A stretch of DNA of 57,160 nucleotides from Herbaspirillum sp. (GTDB lineage: Bacteria > Pseudomonadota > Gammaproteobacteria > Burkholderiales > Burkholderiaceae_D): contig JAQGLY010000003.1 in assembly GCA_028292625.1 (NCBI GenBank), positions 1 through 57,160 of the forward strand, written 5' to 3'. Positions 1-7,519 of the stretch are shown in pieces. The notes beneath the pieces are model-generated. The model saw only the letters and a list, made by a program, of their open reading frames with translations. It ran no database searches and was not told the origin of the DNA. The position numbers were made by a program, and so were the translations under genes. Every line of letters begins with the position of its first letter. The first letter of the stretch is position 1.

Positions 1-633
1 CAGCGCGGCGACAGCCAGCACGGCTGACAGCAAGACCGTTTTGATATAGCCGCTTGGCTTGCGGCTATACAAAAAGTACAGCACGATGGGGCCGAATGCA
101 AAAATGCTGTTACTGCGCACCAGCACGCCATATGCGAGCAGCGCCGCGGCGGCAACTACGGTCGGAATGGCCAGAGGGCGTTTTTGCAAGCGATGCCAAA
201 AAAGAAGTCCGAAGGCGGCCAGGAAAGCGCATCCCATTTCACTATCTTTGGTGAGCAAGCCGTTGATATACAAAAAAAGCGGGAACACGCCGGCAAGCAG
301 CACCATCAAGCCGACGCCAAGGCCGACGCGTTTCGTCAGCGCGTCGGCAATCAATCCCAATCCAAGCCAATAAAGCCCAAGCTGGAACACCAGCAGCGCA
401 CTGGCGCTCCCGAATATCTCGATCAACAGATGCCAGAATACCGCCATCATCGGCGGATGCCAGTCATTGAGATCGCCGCTCAAGGCTTGCGCAAGTTGAT
501 CCTGGCTATCGAAGATGTAATTGCCGGGATAAAGCAGGGTGAGATTGATGAAAAAGAATATCAGTCCAATGATGGGCACAATGGCGATACCGATGCGGCT
601 TGAGCTGCCCCTGCCGCTCGCGATGATTTCCAT
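1..633 (-). CDS. Partial multi-pass membrane protein, glycosyltransferase-like (3' end outside window)
   Basis: Reading leftward from an ATG at 633 the frame stays open for 211 codons to the window edge, so the gene is truncated by the window, not by mutation. The product is very hydrophobic: a transmembrane helix at about residues 14-35, a polar loop containing YIFDSQDQ and a conserved-looking DWHPP motif near residue 57, then several more helices. A DSxxQ loop followed by a WHPP-type motif just after the first helix resembles GT-C fold or PMT-like sugar transferases, but this is only a fold-level guess. It is incomplete, and no neighbouring polysaccharide gene is visible to support the role. 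Confidence 0.6.
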   Translation of the reverse strand, partial: MEIIASGRGSSSRIGIAIVPIIGLIFFFINLTLLYPGNYIFDSQDQLAQALSGDLNDWHPPMMAVFWHLLIEIFGSASALLVFQLGLYWLGLGLIADALTKRVGLGVGLMVLLAGVFPLFLYINGLLTKDSEMGCAFLAAFGLLFWHRLQKRPLAIPTVVAAAALLAYGVLVRSNSIFAFGPIVLYFLYSRKPSGYIKTVLLSAVLAVAAL

Positions 634-710
634 TATAAATCCCTATTTTTTTTATTAAACGTAAAGCCGGTGGCAATTTTATTTATGAGCAATACGACAA
701 GAATCCTACA

Positions 711-796
711 CTATTTGTAGTCTTTTCGGTGGGTACTTTGTAGTTCTTTTGTTGGGTACTTTGTAGTCTTTTTGGTTGGTCTTTGTAGTCTTTTGG
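711..796. repeat. 23-bp tandem direct repeat, four copies
   Basis: Four units begin with TTGTAGT at 715, 738, 761 and 783, so the spacing is 23, 23 and 22 bp. The shared core is TTGTAGTCTTTT followed by a G/T-rich segment ending in GGTACT in the first two units. The array lies between the membrane protein promoter region and a leftward terminator. Regular spacing near two helical turns could place protein sites on one face of the DNA, but slippage-generated junk is equally possible. Confidence 0.75.
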
Positions 797-818
797 GAGG
801 CGATTTCGGCATGCGCGT

Positions 819-840
819 AAAAAATCCGGCTTGGGCCGGA
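819..840 (-). terminator. Rho-independent terminator, leftward
   Basis: On the minus strand the sequence forms a 6-bp GC-rich stem TCCGGC/GCCGGA with a CCAA loop followed by six T residues. It lies just downstream of the transposase remnant and would end the hiuH-puuD-allC transcript. Confidence 0.7.
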
Positions 841-841
841 T

Positions 842-946
842 CTACTCTGAAGCGCAATCTTTTTTAGCAGCTTCTTTCCCAGCCAGCTCCTCGAGATACT
901 GCTTCTCGTAGTTCACCGGCGATAGCCGCTCATTTGTTGCTGTTCC
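842..946 (-). pseudogene. IS3-family transposase (OrfB) C-terminal remnant
   Basis: The minus-strand frame ending with TAG at 842 reads NERLSPVNYEKQYLEEL and then a Lys/Glu/Ala-rich tail. The SPxxYEKQY block is typical of the extreme C-terminus of IS3-family transposases after the rve integrase domain. The rest of the frame upstream (beyond about 946) runs antisense-like through the 3' end of allC and has no transposase similarity. Only about 35 codons survive, with no catalytic DDE residues, so it is a dead insertion scar abutting the allC stop at 952. Family assignment rests on this short motif alone. Confidence 0.55.
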
Positions 947-951
947 GCCGC

Positions 952-2223
952 TTATGCTTTGGCCGTAAAACGTTCGACAAACAAGGAAAAGACGCGCGCG
1001 GCCTGCGCGGCGTCCTCGGCGCTCATGGTTTCGGCCGGATGATGGGAAATGCCGCCATTGCCGCAGCGCACGAACAGCATCGCCACATCGGTGACGGCCG
1101 CCATCGCCATCGCATCGTGACCGGCGCCGGACGGCAGTTCGCGCAACGGTAAATTCACGGCCGCCAGCGCCTGCCGCATCTGCTGCTGCAGCCACGGCGC
1201 GCAAGCCACGCGGTCGGCTTCGTGCGTTTTGCGGACATGGGCGGACACCCCGCGGCGCGCGGCGATGGCCTCGACCGCCTGCAGCAGATCGGCGACGGCG
1301 GCCTGCCGCACGGCGTCGTCTCCGGCGCGGACATCAATGGTCAACATTGCGCGTCCCGGCACCACATTGGCCGCGCCGTCGGGCACCTGAAGCTGCCCCA
1401 CCGTGCCGACCAGACCGTCGGCCTGCCGACAGCGGCTTTCGACCGCCAGCGTCATTTCGGCGGCGGCCGCGGCGGCATCCCGGCGCAGCGCCATCGGCAC
1501 CGTCCCGGCATGGCCGGCCTGGCCCTCGATGTCGATCGCAAACCGGGTCGCGCCGGAAATCGCGGTGACCACGCCCAGCGGCAGATTTTCGTTGAGCAGC
1601 AACGGCCCTTGCTCGATATGGACTTCGACGAAGGCCAGCAGCGCTTCCCGCGCATAGGCGGCGCGCGCCACGTCGGCGCTGCTGAAACCGAGCGCCGCCG
1701 CATCGATCGCCTCGCGCATCGTCACCCCGTCCTGATCGAGATTGTCGAGCGCGGCGCTATCGAAGGTGCCGGCGGCGGCGCGGCTGCCCAGCAAGGTCGC
1801 CTTGAAACGCACGCCCTCTTCCTCCGCAAATCCGATCACCTCGATCGCATGCGCAAAGCGGCGTCCGGCGCGGTTCCATGCATCCACGCAGGCAATCGGC
1901 AGCAAAATGCCGAGGTTGCCGTCGTATTTTCCGCCATTGCGCACCGAATCGTAGTGCGAACCGGTCGCCAGCGCCGGGGCGCCCGGCGTCAGGCCTTCGT
2001 AGCGCCCGATCACATTGCCGACCGCATCGCCGCGCACTGTCATGCCGGCTTCCAGCATCCATTGCGCCAACTGCATCGCGGCCGCCCGATGCTGCGCGGT
2101 CAGATAAGTACGGGTGATCAGCGGCGCCGTTTCGGTGTACAGCGCCAGCGCATCGGCGTCGCGCATGATGCGCTGCCCGATTCCGTCCCAGTCATCCGCC
2201 GCATCCGGCGCTGTCGGCGTCAT
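952..2223 (-). CDS. allC: Allantoate amidohydrolase (M20/M28 zinc amidohydrolase, AllC/HpxK type)
   Basis: A 423-aa member of the allantoate amidohydrolase / N-carbamoyl-amino-acid hydrolase family. Visible metal-site motifs are GSHYDSVRNGGKYDG (His90, Asp101), the EEEGVRF block (Glu135/136), VHIEQGP (His202) and HHPAE (His394/395) near the C-terminus, which is the full binuclear set. The ATG overlaps the puuD stop in an ATGA at 2220-2223, so the two are translationally coupled. The neighbours are urate hydroxylase, HIU hydrolase, UraD and PuuE. That context favours allantoate over carbamoyl amino acids as substrate, giving ureidoglycolate, CO2 and ammonia. No ureidoglycolate-processing gene is in the window. 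The substrate is inferred from context, while the enzyme family is clear. Confidence 0.88.
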   Translation of the reverse strand: MTPTAPDAADDWDGIGQRIMRDADALALYTETAPLITRTYLTAQHRAAAMQLAQWMLEAGMTVRGDAVGNVIGRYEGLTPGAPALATGSHYDSVRNGGKYDGNLGILLPIACVDAWNRAGRRFAHAIEVIGFAEEEGVRFKATLLGSRAAAGTFDSAALDNLDQDGVTMREAIDAAALGFSSADVARAAYAREALLAFVEVHIEQGPLLLNENLPLGVVTAISGATRFAIDIEGQAGHAGTVPMALRRDAAAAAAEMTLAVESRCRQADGLVGTVGQLQVPDGAANVVPGRAMLTIDVRAGDDAVRQAAVADLLQAVEAIAARRGVSAHVRKTHEADRVACAPWLQQQMRQALAAVNLPLRELPSGAGHDAMAMAAVTDVAMLFVRCGNGGISHHPAETMSAEDAAQAARVFSLFVERFTAKA

Positions 2224-3413
2224 TTGGTAGCCGCTCCCGCAGTAAACCAGGCGCCGATCAACGCGCGCTCTTCATCCGTTATCTTGGTCAGATTACCGAG
2301 CGGCATGCTCTTCTGAACCACCACCTGCTGATAAATCTGCTGCGCATGGCGTCCGATGCCGTCCTTGCTGTCGAGAACGATGTTCTTGCCCGGCGTCGGC
2401 ATCAGCGTCGGCTTGGCCGCATGGCATTGCAGGCAGCGCGTGTCGACGATCTGCTCGATCCGCGCGAACGGCACGCCGGCATCGGCCGCCGCCGGCGCCG
2501 GCGCGGGCGCCAGCATGACGCCCACAACGATGAACACCAGCAACGCGGCCGCCGGGTAACGCCAGTGAACGACCGCCTTGTGCCGCAAAATGAAAAAATG
2601 CCGAATCAATACCCCGGCCAGCATCATCAGCAACAGGATCAGCCAGTTGTTCGCGGCGCCGTACATCATGCTGTAGTGATTTGACAGCATCGCAAACACC
2701 ACCGGCAACGTGAAATAGCTGTTATGCACGCTGCGCTGCTTGCCGCGCCGGCCGTGAATCGGATCCGGCGCCTGGCCGGCGCGCATCGAGGCCACCATTT
2801 TGCGCTGCCCCGGGATCACCCAGAACAGCACGTTGGCGACCATGATGGTAGCCACCATCGCGCCCGCCAGCAGAAAGGCGGCGCGCCCGGCAAATACATG
2901 GCAGACCAGCCATACCGCCGCAATGACGTACACCACAATCAGGATGCCGACGATGCGGTCGCCGTCTTCACGATCGCCGAACATCCGGCAAATCAGATCG
3001 TAAACAATCCAGCCCACGGCCAGGAAAGCCAGCGCGGATGCGACGGCAACCGGGGCCGTCATCGCCATCACGTCCTTGTCGATCAGAAAGGTGTTGGCGT
3101 TAAACAGATACTGCGCCGAAAACAGCACGAAGCCGGACAGCCAGGTCGTGTAGGCCTCCCAATAAAACCAGTGCAGATGCGCGGGCACCGTCGCCGGCGC
3201 CACCAGATACTTTTGCGGATTGTAGAATCCGCCGCCGTGCACCGCCCACAATTCGCCGCCGACGCCCTTTTTCCGCAACGCGGGATCGGTCGGCGCGGCC
3301 AGGCTGTTGTCCAGCCAGACGAAATAAAACGATGCGCCGATCCAGGCCACGGCGGCGATGACGTGCAGCCAGCGCAGCAAGATGCCGCTCCATTCGAGGA
3401 GGTAAGCTTCCAT
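2220..3413 (-). CDS. puuD: Membrane-bound urate hydroxylase PuuD with C-terminal cytochrome c
   Basis: A 397-aa protein with about eight transmembrane segments in residues 10-300 (the urate oxidase N-terminal domain family) and a C-terminal class I cytochrome c domain. The heme motif CLQCH is at about residues 327-331, and a candidate axial Met lies in KSMPLGN. This family oxidises urate to 5-hydroxyisourate and passes electrons to the respiratory chain instead of directly to O2, avoiding H2O2. The start at 3413 is chosen because its ATG overlaps the hiuH TGA in TGATG; an in-frame start at 3443 would lie inside hiuH. It is the second gene of the leftward hiuH-puuD-allC operon. Confidence 0.93.
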   Translation of the reverse strand: MEAYLLEWSGILLRWLHVIAAVAWIGASFYFVWLDNSLAAPTDPALRKKGVGGELWAVHGGGFYNPQKYLVAPATVPAHLHWFYWEAYTTWLSGFVLFSAQYLFNANTFLIDKDVMAMTAPVAVASALAFLAVGWIVYDLICRMFGDREDGDRIVGILIVVYVIAAVWLVCHVFAGRAAFLLAGAMVATIMVANVLFWVIPGQRKMVASMRAGQAPDPIHGRRGKQRSVHNSYFTLPVVFAMLSNHYSMMYGAANNWLILLLMMLAGVLIRHFFILRHKAVVHWRYPAAALLVFIVVGVMLAPAPAPAAADAGVPFARIEQIVDTRCLQCHAAKPTLMPTPGKNIVLDSKDGIGRHAQQIYQQVVVQKSMPLGNLTKITDEERALIGAWFTAGAATK

Positions 3414-3766
3414 CAACTGCCCCGGTAAGTTGAATAGGCCCACGGCGTCACCAGCAGCGGCACATGATAAGACCGCGCCGGTTCGGCGATGCCAAAGCGC
3501 AGCGTCACCACGTCGACAAACGCCGGCTGAGGCACCGAAACGCCTTGCGCGGAGAAATAATCGCCGACGTGGAAATCCAGTTCATACACTCCCGCCTTGA
3601 AATTGTCGCCGCTCAGCAGCGGCGCATCGCAGCGCCCGTCGTCGTTGGTTTTTGTTGTTAGAATATGTCTTCTTGAATTGTCGACAACTTCGAATAACCG
3701 TATAAGAATACCGGCGGCCGGGACTCCCCTGCTATTATCCAGAACGTGTGTAGTTAGTTTACTCAT
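3413..3766 (-). CDS. hiuH: 5-hydroxyisourate hydrolase (transthyretin-related)
   Basis: A 117-aa transthyretin-like protein that hydrolyses 5-hydroxyisourate to OHCU. The family hallmarks are intact: His7 in the N-terminal THVLD, Arg45 in DDGRC, His101 in SYHVPLL and the C-terminal YRGS tetrapeptide. The start at 3766 (MSKLTTHVLD) matches the family N-terminus; the longer frame to 3877 would add 37 unrelated residues. It is the first gene of the leftward operon, divergent from the GntR gene across a 185-bp spacer. A perfect TTGTCGACAA lies inside the coding region at codons 27-30, possibly an internal operator. There is no periplasmic signal. Confidence 0.95.
   Translation of the reverse strand: MSKLTTHVLDNSRGVPAAGILIRLFEVVDNSRRHILTTKTNDDGRCDAPLLSGDNFKAGVYELDFHVGDYFSAQGVSVPQPAFVDVVTLRFGIAEPARSYHVPLLVTPWAYSTYRGS
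3678..3687. promoter_or_regulatory. Candidate GntR operator TTGTCGACAA (intragenic, hiuH)
   Basis: A perfect 10-bp palindrome identical to three other copies in this locus, about 80 bp inside hiuH. GT(CG)AC cores with flanking T/A are typical of FadR-subfamily GntR operators. It may act with the 3867 copy through looping or roadblock, or be a coincidence of the codons for VVDN. Confidence 0.4.
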
Positions 3767-3823
3767 ATGAATGACCCATTTAAAGCATCCCTTTTGGTGC
3801 GATACGAACGATTTTTGTGCGAT

Positions 3824-3845
3824 TTTCCGACCATCTCGTCGGAAA
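3824..3845. promoter_or_regulatory. Inverted repeat in hiuH/gntR spacer
   Basis: TTTCCGAC, a 6-nt spacer, then GTCGGAAA: a perfect 8-bp inverted repeat between the divergent hiuH and GntR starts, 22 bp from the TTTGTCGACAAA palindrome. It may be a second regulator site. It is not followed by a T tract, so it is not an obvious terminator. Confidence 0.4.
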
Positions 3846-3866
3846 TTGTCGATGATCACAATAAAT

Positions 3867-3878
3867 TTTGTCGACAAA
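3867..3878. promoter_or_regulatory. Candidate GntR operator TTTGTCGACAAA
   Basis: A perfect 12-bp palindrome in the divergent intergenic region, 101 bp upstream of hiuH and 74 bp upstream of the GntR start. It is well placed to control both transcripts by autoregulation and operon repression. It shares the TTGTCGACAA core with sites at 3678, 7332 and 7520. Confidence 0.6.
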
Positions 3879-3951
3879 TTCTAATTCAAATGCCGGCGTT
3901 CACAAACCTGCAATTTTCGCCGCGGCGGCGCGTAGCGGCAGAAAGAGCATC

Positions 3952-4671
3952 ATGATCAAACCCGCCAAATCGCCGCGCCGCGCATCCGTCGCGGGATCCT
4001 CCGCCGCCGTCAGCACCGAAGAAGCGATTTATCAGGACGTCTACGACGCCATCATGGAGCATCGCCTTCCTCCCCGCACCAAACTGACAGAGCAGATCTT
4101 ATGCCAGATCTACGATACCGCGCGCCACACGGTGCGCAAGGTGTTGGCGCGCCTGGCGACCGAGGGGCTGGTGGAGCTGGAAGCGAACCGTGGCGCCTTC
4201 ATCGCCAGCCCGTCGGCCGCCGAAGCCCAGGACATGTTCGAAATGCGGCAGATTATCGAGCATGCGACGCTGGAACGCGTCGCGCGCGGCGCCACTCCGC
4301 GGCAGCTGGGCGCGCTGCGCAAACTGGTGACCGAAGAGCGCAATGCCTATATCGCCGGCGACCGGCCGCGATGGATACGCCTGTCGGCCCATTTTCATCT
4401 GGAGTTGGCGCAATTGACCGGCAACACGCTGCTGGTCGATACGCTGCGCCGGCTGGTTTCGCGCACCACGCTACTGATCGCCACGGTGGAAGCGCCCGGC
4501 CAAAACGCCTGTTCGTTCGATGAGCACGACCAGGTGCTGACGGCGCTGGAAAACGGCGACACCGCGCTGGCGCAACAGCACATGGCACATCATTTGCATA
4601 ATTGCGAAGAAAGGGTGCAACCGGAAGACAACGAACATTTCGATTTACGCGCGGCGCTGGGAAAATCCTAG
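3952..4671 (+). CDS. GntR-family (FCD domain) transcriptional regulator of purine catabolism
   Basis: A 239-aa regulator with an N-terminal winged helix at about residues 20-90 (the recognition region includes TARHTVRKVLARLATEGLV) and an all-helical FCD effector domain at about 95-225 containing FEMRQIIE and the metal/ligand-binding His positions typical of FadR-like proteins. The start at 3952 (MIKPAKSP) is preferred to the 5' extension from 3868, which would run through the operator palindrome. It lies divergent to hiuH and upstream of puuE by 58 bp, probably in one transcript with puuE and uraD. The ligand is presumably a urate or allantoin pathway metabolite, by context only. Confidence 0.88.
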   Translation: MIKPAKSPRRASVAGSSAAVSTEEAIYQDVYDAIMEHRLPPRTKLTEQILCQIYDTARHTVRKVLARLATEGLVELEANRGAFIASPSAAEAQDMFEMRQIIEHATLERVARGATPRQLGALRKLVTEERNAYIAGDRPRWIRLSAHFHLELAQLTGNTLLVDTLRRLVSRTTLLIATVEAPGQNACSFDEHDQVLTALENGDTALAQQHMAHHLHNCEERVQPEDNEHFDLRAALGKS

Positions 4672-4729
4672 CGGTCACCAGGCCAGCGTCCCGTTTCGAT
4701 TAATTTAATGCATCATTCGATAGGTCAGC

Positions 4730-5704
4730 ATGTCTAAACCTGCTACGTCTCACCCCGCTGCCGCGCCCTATCCGCGCGACATGATTGGCTACGGAGCGCA
4801 TCCGCCGCACGCGCAATGGCCGGGCGGCGCCCGCATCGCGGTGCAATTCGTCCTCAATTACGAGGAAGGAGCGGAAAACAATGTGCTGCACGGCGACGAC
4901 GGTTCGGAGCAATTTCTGTCGGAGATCATCGGCGCGGCCAGTTATCCGGCGCGCCACATGTCGATGGAATCGATCTATGAATACGGTTCGCGCGTGGGCG
5001 TCTGGCGCATACTGCGCGAATTCGAACAACGCAAACTGCCGTTGACCGTCTTCGGCGCCGCGATGGCGCTGCAGCGCAATCCGGAGGTCACGCAAGCCAT
5101 CGTCGCGCTGGGTCATGAAATTGCCTGCCACGGCTGGCGCTGGCTGCATTATCAGAATGTGCCGGTCGATGTCGAACGCGAACACATGCGCATCGCCGTG
5201 GCGTTGCTGCGGGAGATGACCGGCAGCGCGCCGCTGGGCTGGTACACCGGCCGCGATTCGCCGCACACCCGCCAACTGGTGGTCGAACACGGCGGCTTCA
5301 CCTACGATGCCGATTATTACGGCGACGATCTGCCGTTCTGGACCAATGTCGATCTGCCGGGCGGCGAACGCCGGCCGCATCTGGTGGTGCCCTATACGCT
5401 GGACAACAACGACATGCGCTTTGCGTCGCCGCAAGGATTCAATACGGCGGATCATTTTTATGCATACATGAAAGACAGCTTCGACGTGCTGTATGCGGAG
5501 GGCGCGACCGCGCCGAAGATGCTGTCCGTCGGCATGCATTGCCGCCTGCTGGGGCGCCCTGGCCGCATGCGCGCATTGCAGCGCTTTCTCGATTACATCC
5601 AGTCGCATGAGCAGGTATGGATCGCGCGCCGCATCGATATCGCCGACCACTGGATACGCACCCATCCGCATCCCGAGAATCCATCATGCCCCGCATCAGC
5701 CTGA
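4730..5704 (+). CDS. puuE: Allantoinase PuuE (polysaccharide-deacetylase fold)
   Basis: A 324-aa enzyme of the metal-independent PuuE allantoinase family, which hydrolyses allantoin to allantoate on an NodB/polysaccharide-deacetylase scaffold. The family regions are visible: YPRDMIGYG near the N-terminus, NYEEGAEN, the GHEIACHGWRW block, WYTGRDSPHTR and DADYYGDDLP. The length is normal for the family. The 3' end overlaps the start of uraD by 19 bp, so the two are co-transcribed. In this locus it links UraD (making allantoin) to AllC (using allantoate). Confidence 0.95.
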   Translation: MSKPATSHPAAAPYPRDMIGYGAHPPHAQWPGGARIAVQFVLNYEEGAENNVLHGDDGSEQFLSEIIGAASYPARHMSMESIYEYGSRVGVWRILREFEQRKLPLTVFGAAMALQRNPEVTQAIVALGHEIACHGWRWLHYQNVPVDVEREHMRIAVALLREMTGSAPLGWYTGRDSPHTRQLVVEHGGFTYDADYYGDDLPFWTNVDLPGGERRPHLVVPYTLDNNDMRFASPQGFNTADHFYAYMKDSFDVLYAEGATAPKMLSVGMHCRLLGRPGRMRALQRFLDYIQSHEQVWIARRIDIADHWIRTHPHPENPSCPASA

Positions 5705-6216
5705 GCGCGCTCAATCGCGCCGAGACCTCCGAATTCAGCGCCATCCTCAGCGGCATTTTCGAACATTCCCCATGGATTGCCGAAAACGCCGCTGCGGCCC
5801 GTCCCTACCTGGATATTGCCGCGCTGCATGCGGCGATGTGCCGGCAGGTCGAGCACGCGAACCCGGCGGCCCGGCTGGCGCTGATCCGCGCCCATCCGGA
5901 ACTGGCCGGCAAGGCCGCGCTGCGCGGCGAATTGACCGACGAGTCGACGCGCGAGCAAAAAGGCGCGGGACTGGATCTCTGCAGCCCGGAAGAATTCGAA
6001 CGCCTGCATGCGCTCAACGACGCCTACAACAGGAAATTCGATTTCCCCTTTATCGTCGCCGTACGCGGCCATACCCGCGGCAGCATTCTCGATCTGATGG
6101 CGAGCAGGCTGCAAAACGACAGGGAAACGGAAATGCGGGAATGCCTGCGGCAAATTTATCGCATCGCCTTATTTCGCCTGCATGAGACGGTGGAAGAAGC
6201 CACTGGAAGTGCTTAG
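5686..6216 (+). CDS. uraD: OHCU decarboxylase
   Basis: A 176-aa 2-oxo-4-hydroxy-4-carboxy-5-ureidoimidazoline decarboxylase that gives S-allantoin from the HiuH product. The conserved EHSPWIAE segment (residues 26-33) and the RAHPELAG motif with the catalytic-type His70 are present, followed by the ALNDAYNRKFDFPFI block typical of the family. The start at 5686 (MPRISLSALN) fits the family. Longer upstream frames would lie deeper inside puuE. It is the last gene of the rightward set and converges with the Tsx-like gene. Confidence 0.94.
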   Translation: MPRISLSALNRAETSEFSAILSGIFEHSPWIAENAAAARPYLDIAALHAAMCRQVEHANPAARLALIRAHPELAGKAALRGELTDESTREQKGAGLDLCSPEEFERLHALNDAYNRKFDFPFIVAVRGHTRGSILDLMASRLQNDRETEMRECLRQIYRIALFRLHETVEEATGSA

Positions 6217-6301
6217 GAAATACTGCAAGGGGCATGGACGGATGAAAAGCGGCCGGATGGTGAACCGACCGACGCCGCCGGCGCCGTAATGGATGCAACG
6301 G

Positions 6302-6327
6302 AAAACGGCGCCGGCAGAGCGGCGCCG
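6302..6327 (-). terminator. Rho-independent terminator, leftward (Tsx-like gene)
   Basis: CGGCGCCG, a 6-nt loop, then CGGCGCCG, followed on the minus strand by TTTT. The 8-bp GC stem lies 14 bp past the Tsx-like stop codon. The T tract is short, so efficiency is uncertain. Confidence 0.5.
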
Positions 6328-6340
6328 CTGTAAGTCGTCG

Positions 6341-7171
6341 TTAGAAGTGATATTCGGCGCGCACCATCGGTGTCTTCGCCAATGAACCCGGCACATTCGA
6401 CGGATTGCCGAACTTGTTGCGCCAGTATTGATATTCAAAGCCCAGACGGACGGTATTTTTACCCATTCCCAACGGTGTGCCCAGGTCGTACATCACCATG
6501 CCGTCGAAATTGGTTTCCGGCGCCGTGCCGCCGCCGAACTCGTTGGTACCCTTGGCGGCGATGTAATTCATGAACCCTTCGAACGAAAATCCGGCGCCGA
6601 GCGGAATGCCCCATGCCAGATTCAGCATCGGATGGGTCTTGTAGGTATAGCGGCTCGGGAGGCCCACCGGTTGGTTGCTTTCCTTCAGGGCCAGCACACT
6701 GATGTTCAGAAAACCGGGCACATCCATCATCAGGGTCGGGCCGGCGACCAGCATCCGTTTTTTGGAAGCATAGCCGGGATCGTTTTTGGTATTCACATCG
6801 AATCCGAGGGTAAAGCCTGTGCTCTTTACCGGACCGAAACCCCAATCCTTGCTGGTGATTTTTCCGAAATCCAGAGTATTGCGGTAGACCAGATAGGCTT
6901 CCTGCGCATTGCTGTCGGTGCTATTGGACTGCAGAAAATCGAGATTGACGAAGTTGACGCCGTACTTATAGCCGCTGGCATGCGTCAGGCTGATGATGCT
7001 CTTGGAGATGTCCTTGCCATTGTACGGTTCGGCGAACTGCGTACCGTAACGGTAACCGAGCGACGTATCGCTCCAATCCGCCGCGCCCGCCTGCGCCGAC
7101 AAGCCCAACGCGCCGGCCGTCAATATACTTATTGCGCTTAATCCACATACCCGAATGGTGCTGTTCCGCAT
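6341..7171 (-). CDS. Tsx-like nucleoside-specific outer-membrane channel
   Basis: A 276-aa protein with a signal peptide (residues 1 to about 31, cleavage after AGA), a beta-strand-rich body with alternating hydrophobic residues, and a terminal Phe (RAEYHF), as expected for a BAM-assembled barrel. It resembles the Tsx / outer envelope channel family. It lies convergent to uraD with its own terminator. Upstream are a consensus sigma-54 promoter (7266-7280) and two TTGTCGACAA palindromes (7332, 7520). That suggests joint nitrogen and purine-regulator control and a role in nucleoside or nucleobase passage across the outer membrane. The transport substrate is inferred. Confidence 0.82.
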   Translation of the reverse strand: MRNSTIRVCGLSAISILTAGALGLSAQAGAADWSDTSLGYRYGTQFAEPYNGKDISKSIISLTHASGYKYGVNFVNLDFLQSNSTDSNAQEAYLVYRNTLDFGKITSKDWGFGPVKSTGFTLGFDVNTKNDPGYASKKRMLVAGPTLMMDVPGFLNISVLALKESNQPVGLPSRYTYKTHPMLNLAWGIPLGAGFSFEGFMNYIAAKGTNEFGGGTAPETNFDGMVMYDLGTPLGMGKNTVRLGFEYQYWRNKFGNPSNVPGSLAKTPMVRAEYHF

Positions 7172-7265
7172 GTTATTTCCCCTGGTTTAGTCAATCGTTA
7201 TCGCGAAATTGATCCTTGTCCGGCCTTCCCCCCCTCTAGGTTTCAGCCGGTCAACAGAGACAAGA

Positions 7266-7280
7266 GCAAACTCCGTGCCA
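7266..7280 (-). promoter_or_regulatory. Sigma-54 promoter (-24/-12) for the Tsx-like gene
   Basis: Minus strand reads TGGCACGGAGTTTGCT, matching the consensus TGGCACG-N4-TTGCW at every fixed position, with GG and GC elements ten bases apart. Predicted start of transcription is near 7254, about 83 nt before the ATG at 7171. A nearby full NtrC palindrome was not found. Confidence 0.72.
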
Positions 7281-7331
7281 ACTTTTTCAAAAAGCCATCG
7301 GTGCCAGGCAATTGCATTCCAAAAAAGGGGA

Positions 7332-7341
7332 TTGTCGACAA
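7332..7341. promoter_or_regulatory. Candidate GntR operator TTGTCGACAA
   Basis: A perfect palindrome about 80 bp upstream of the predicted sigma-54 start site of the Tsx-like gene. It is identical to the copy between hiuH and the GntR gene, which links the channel to the urate regulon. Confidence 0.55.
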
Positions 7342-7519
7342 ATGACGGGAGGCGATCGTTTGTTGGCGACGATCTGAAAATGAAGAGCGGCAGCGCCGGC
7401 TTCCCTCAATTTTTCTGGCGCCGCCAAGCGCCGCGACCGTCGAAGCAAAGCCGTATTTTGGTGCGGCGGACTTAAACGAGTGCGGATTCGTTCCATTTTA
7501 TTGCAAGTAAATATATATA

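Larger units (their letters stand above)
634..951. other. Gene-poor stretch with tandem repeat, terminator and IS remnant
   Basis: This 318-bp stretch lies between the membrane protein and allC. It holds an AT-rich segment (640-720), the 23-bp tandem repeat array (711-796), a leftward hairpin terminator (819-840) and the transposase tail (842-946). No intact gene is seen. The AT-rich part upstream of 633 probably holds the promoter of the membrane protein gene, but no clear -35/-10 pair was identified. Confidence 0.6.

Noticed and set aside
711..796. Short CRISPR or replication iterons
   Set aside because: Only four 22-23-bp direct repeats without unique spacers, no Rep or Cas gene and no DnaA boxes noticed nearby.
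4730..5704. Chitin or peptidoglycan deacetylase
   Set aside because: The fold is that of polysaccharide deacetylases, but there is no signal peptide and the urate-pathway neighbours and specific motifs point to PuuE allantoinase.
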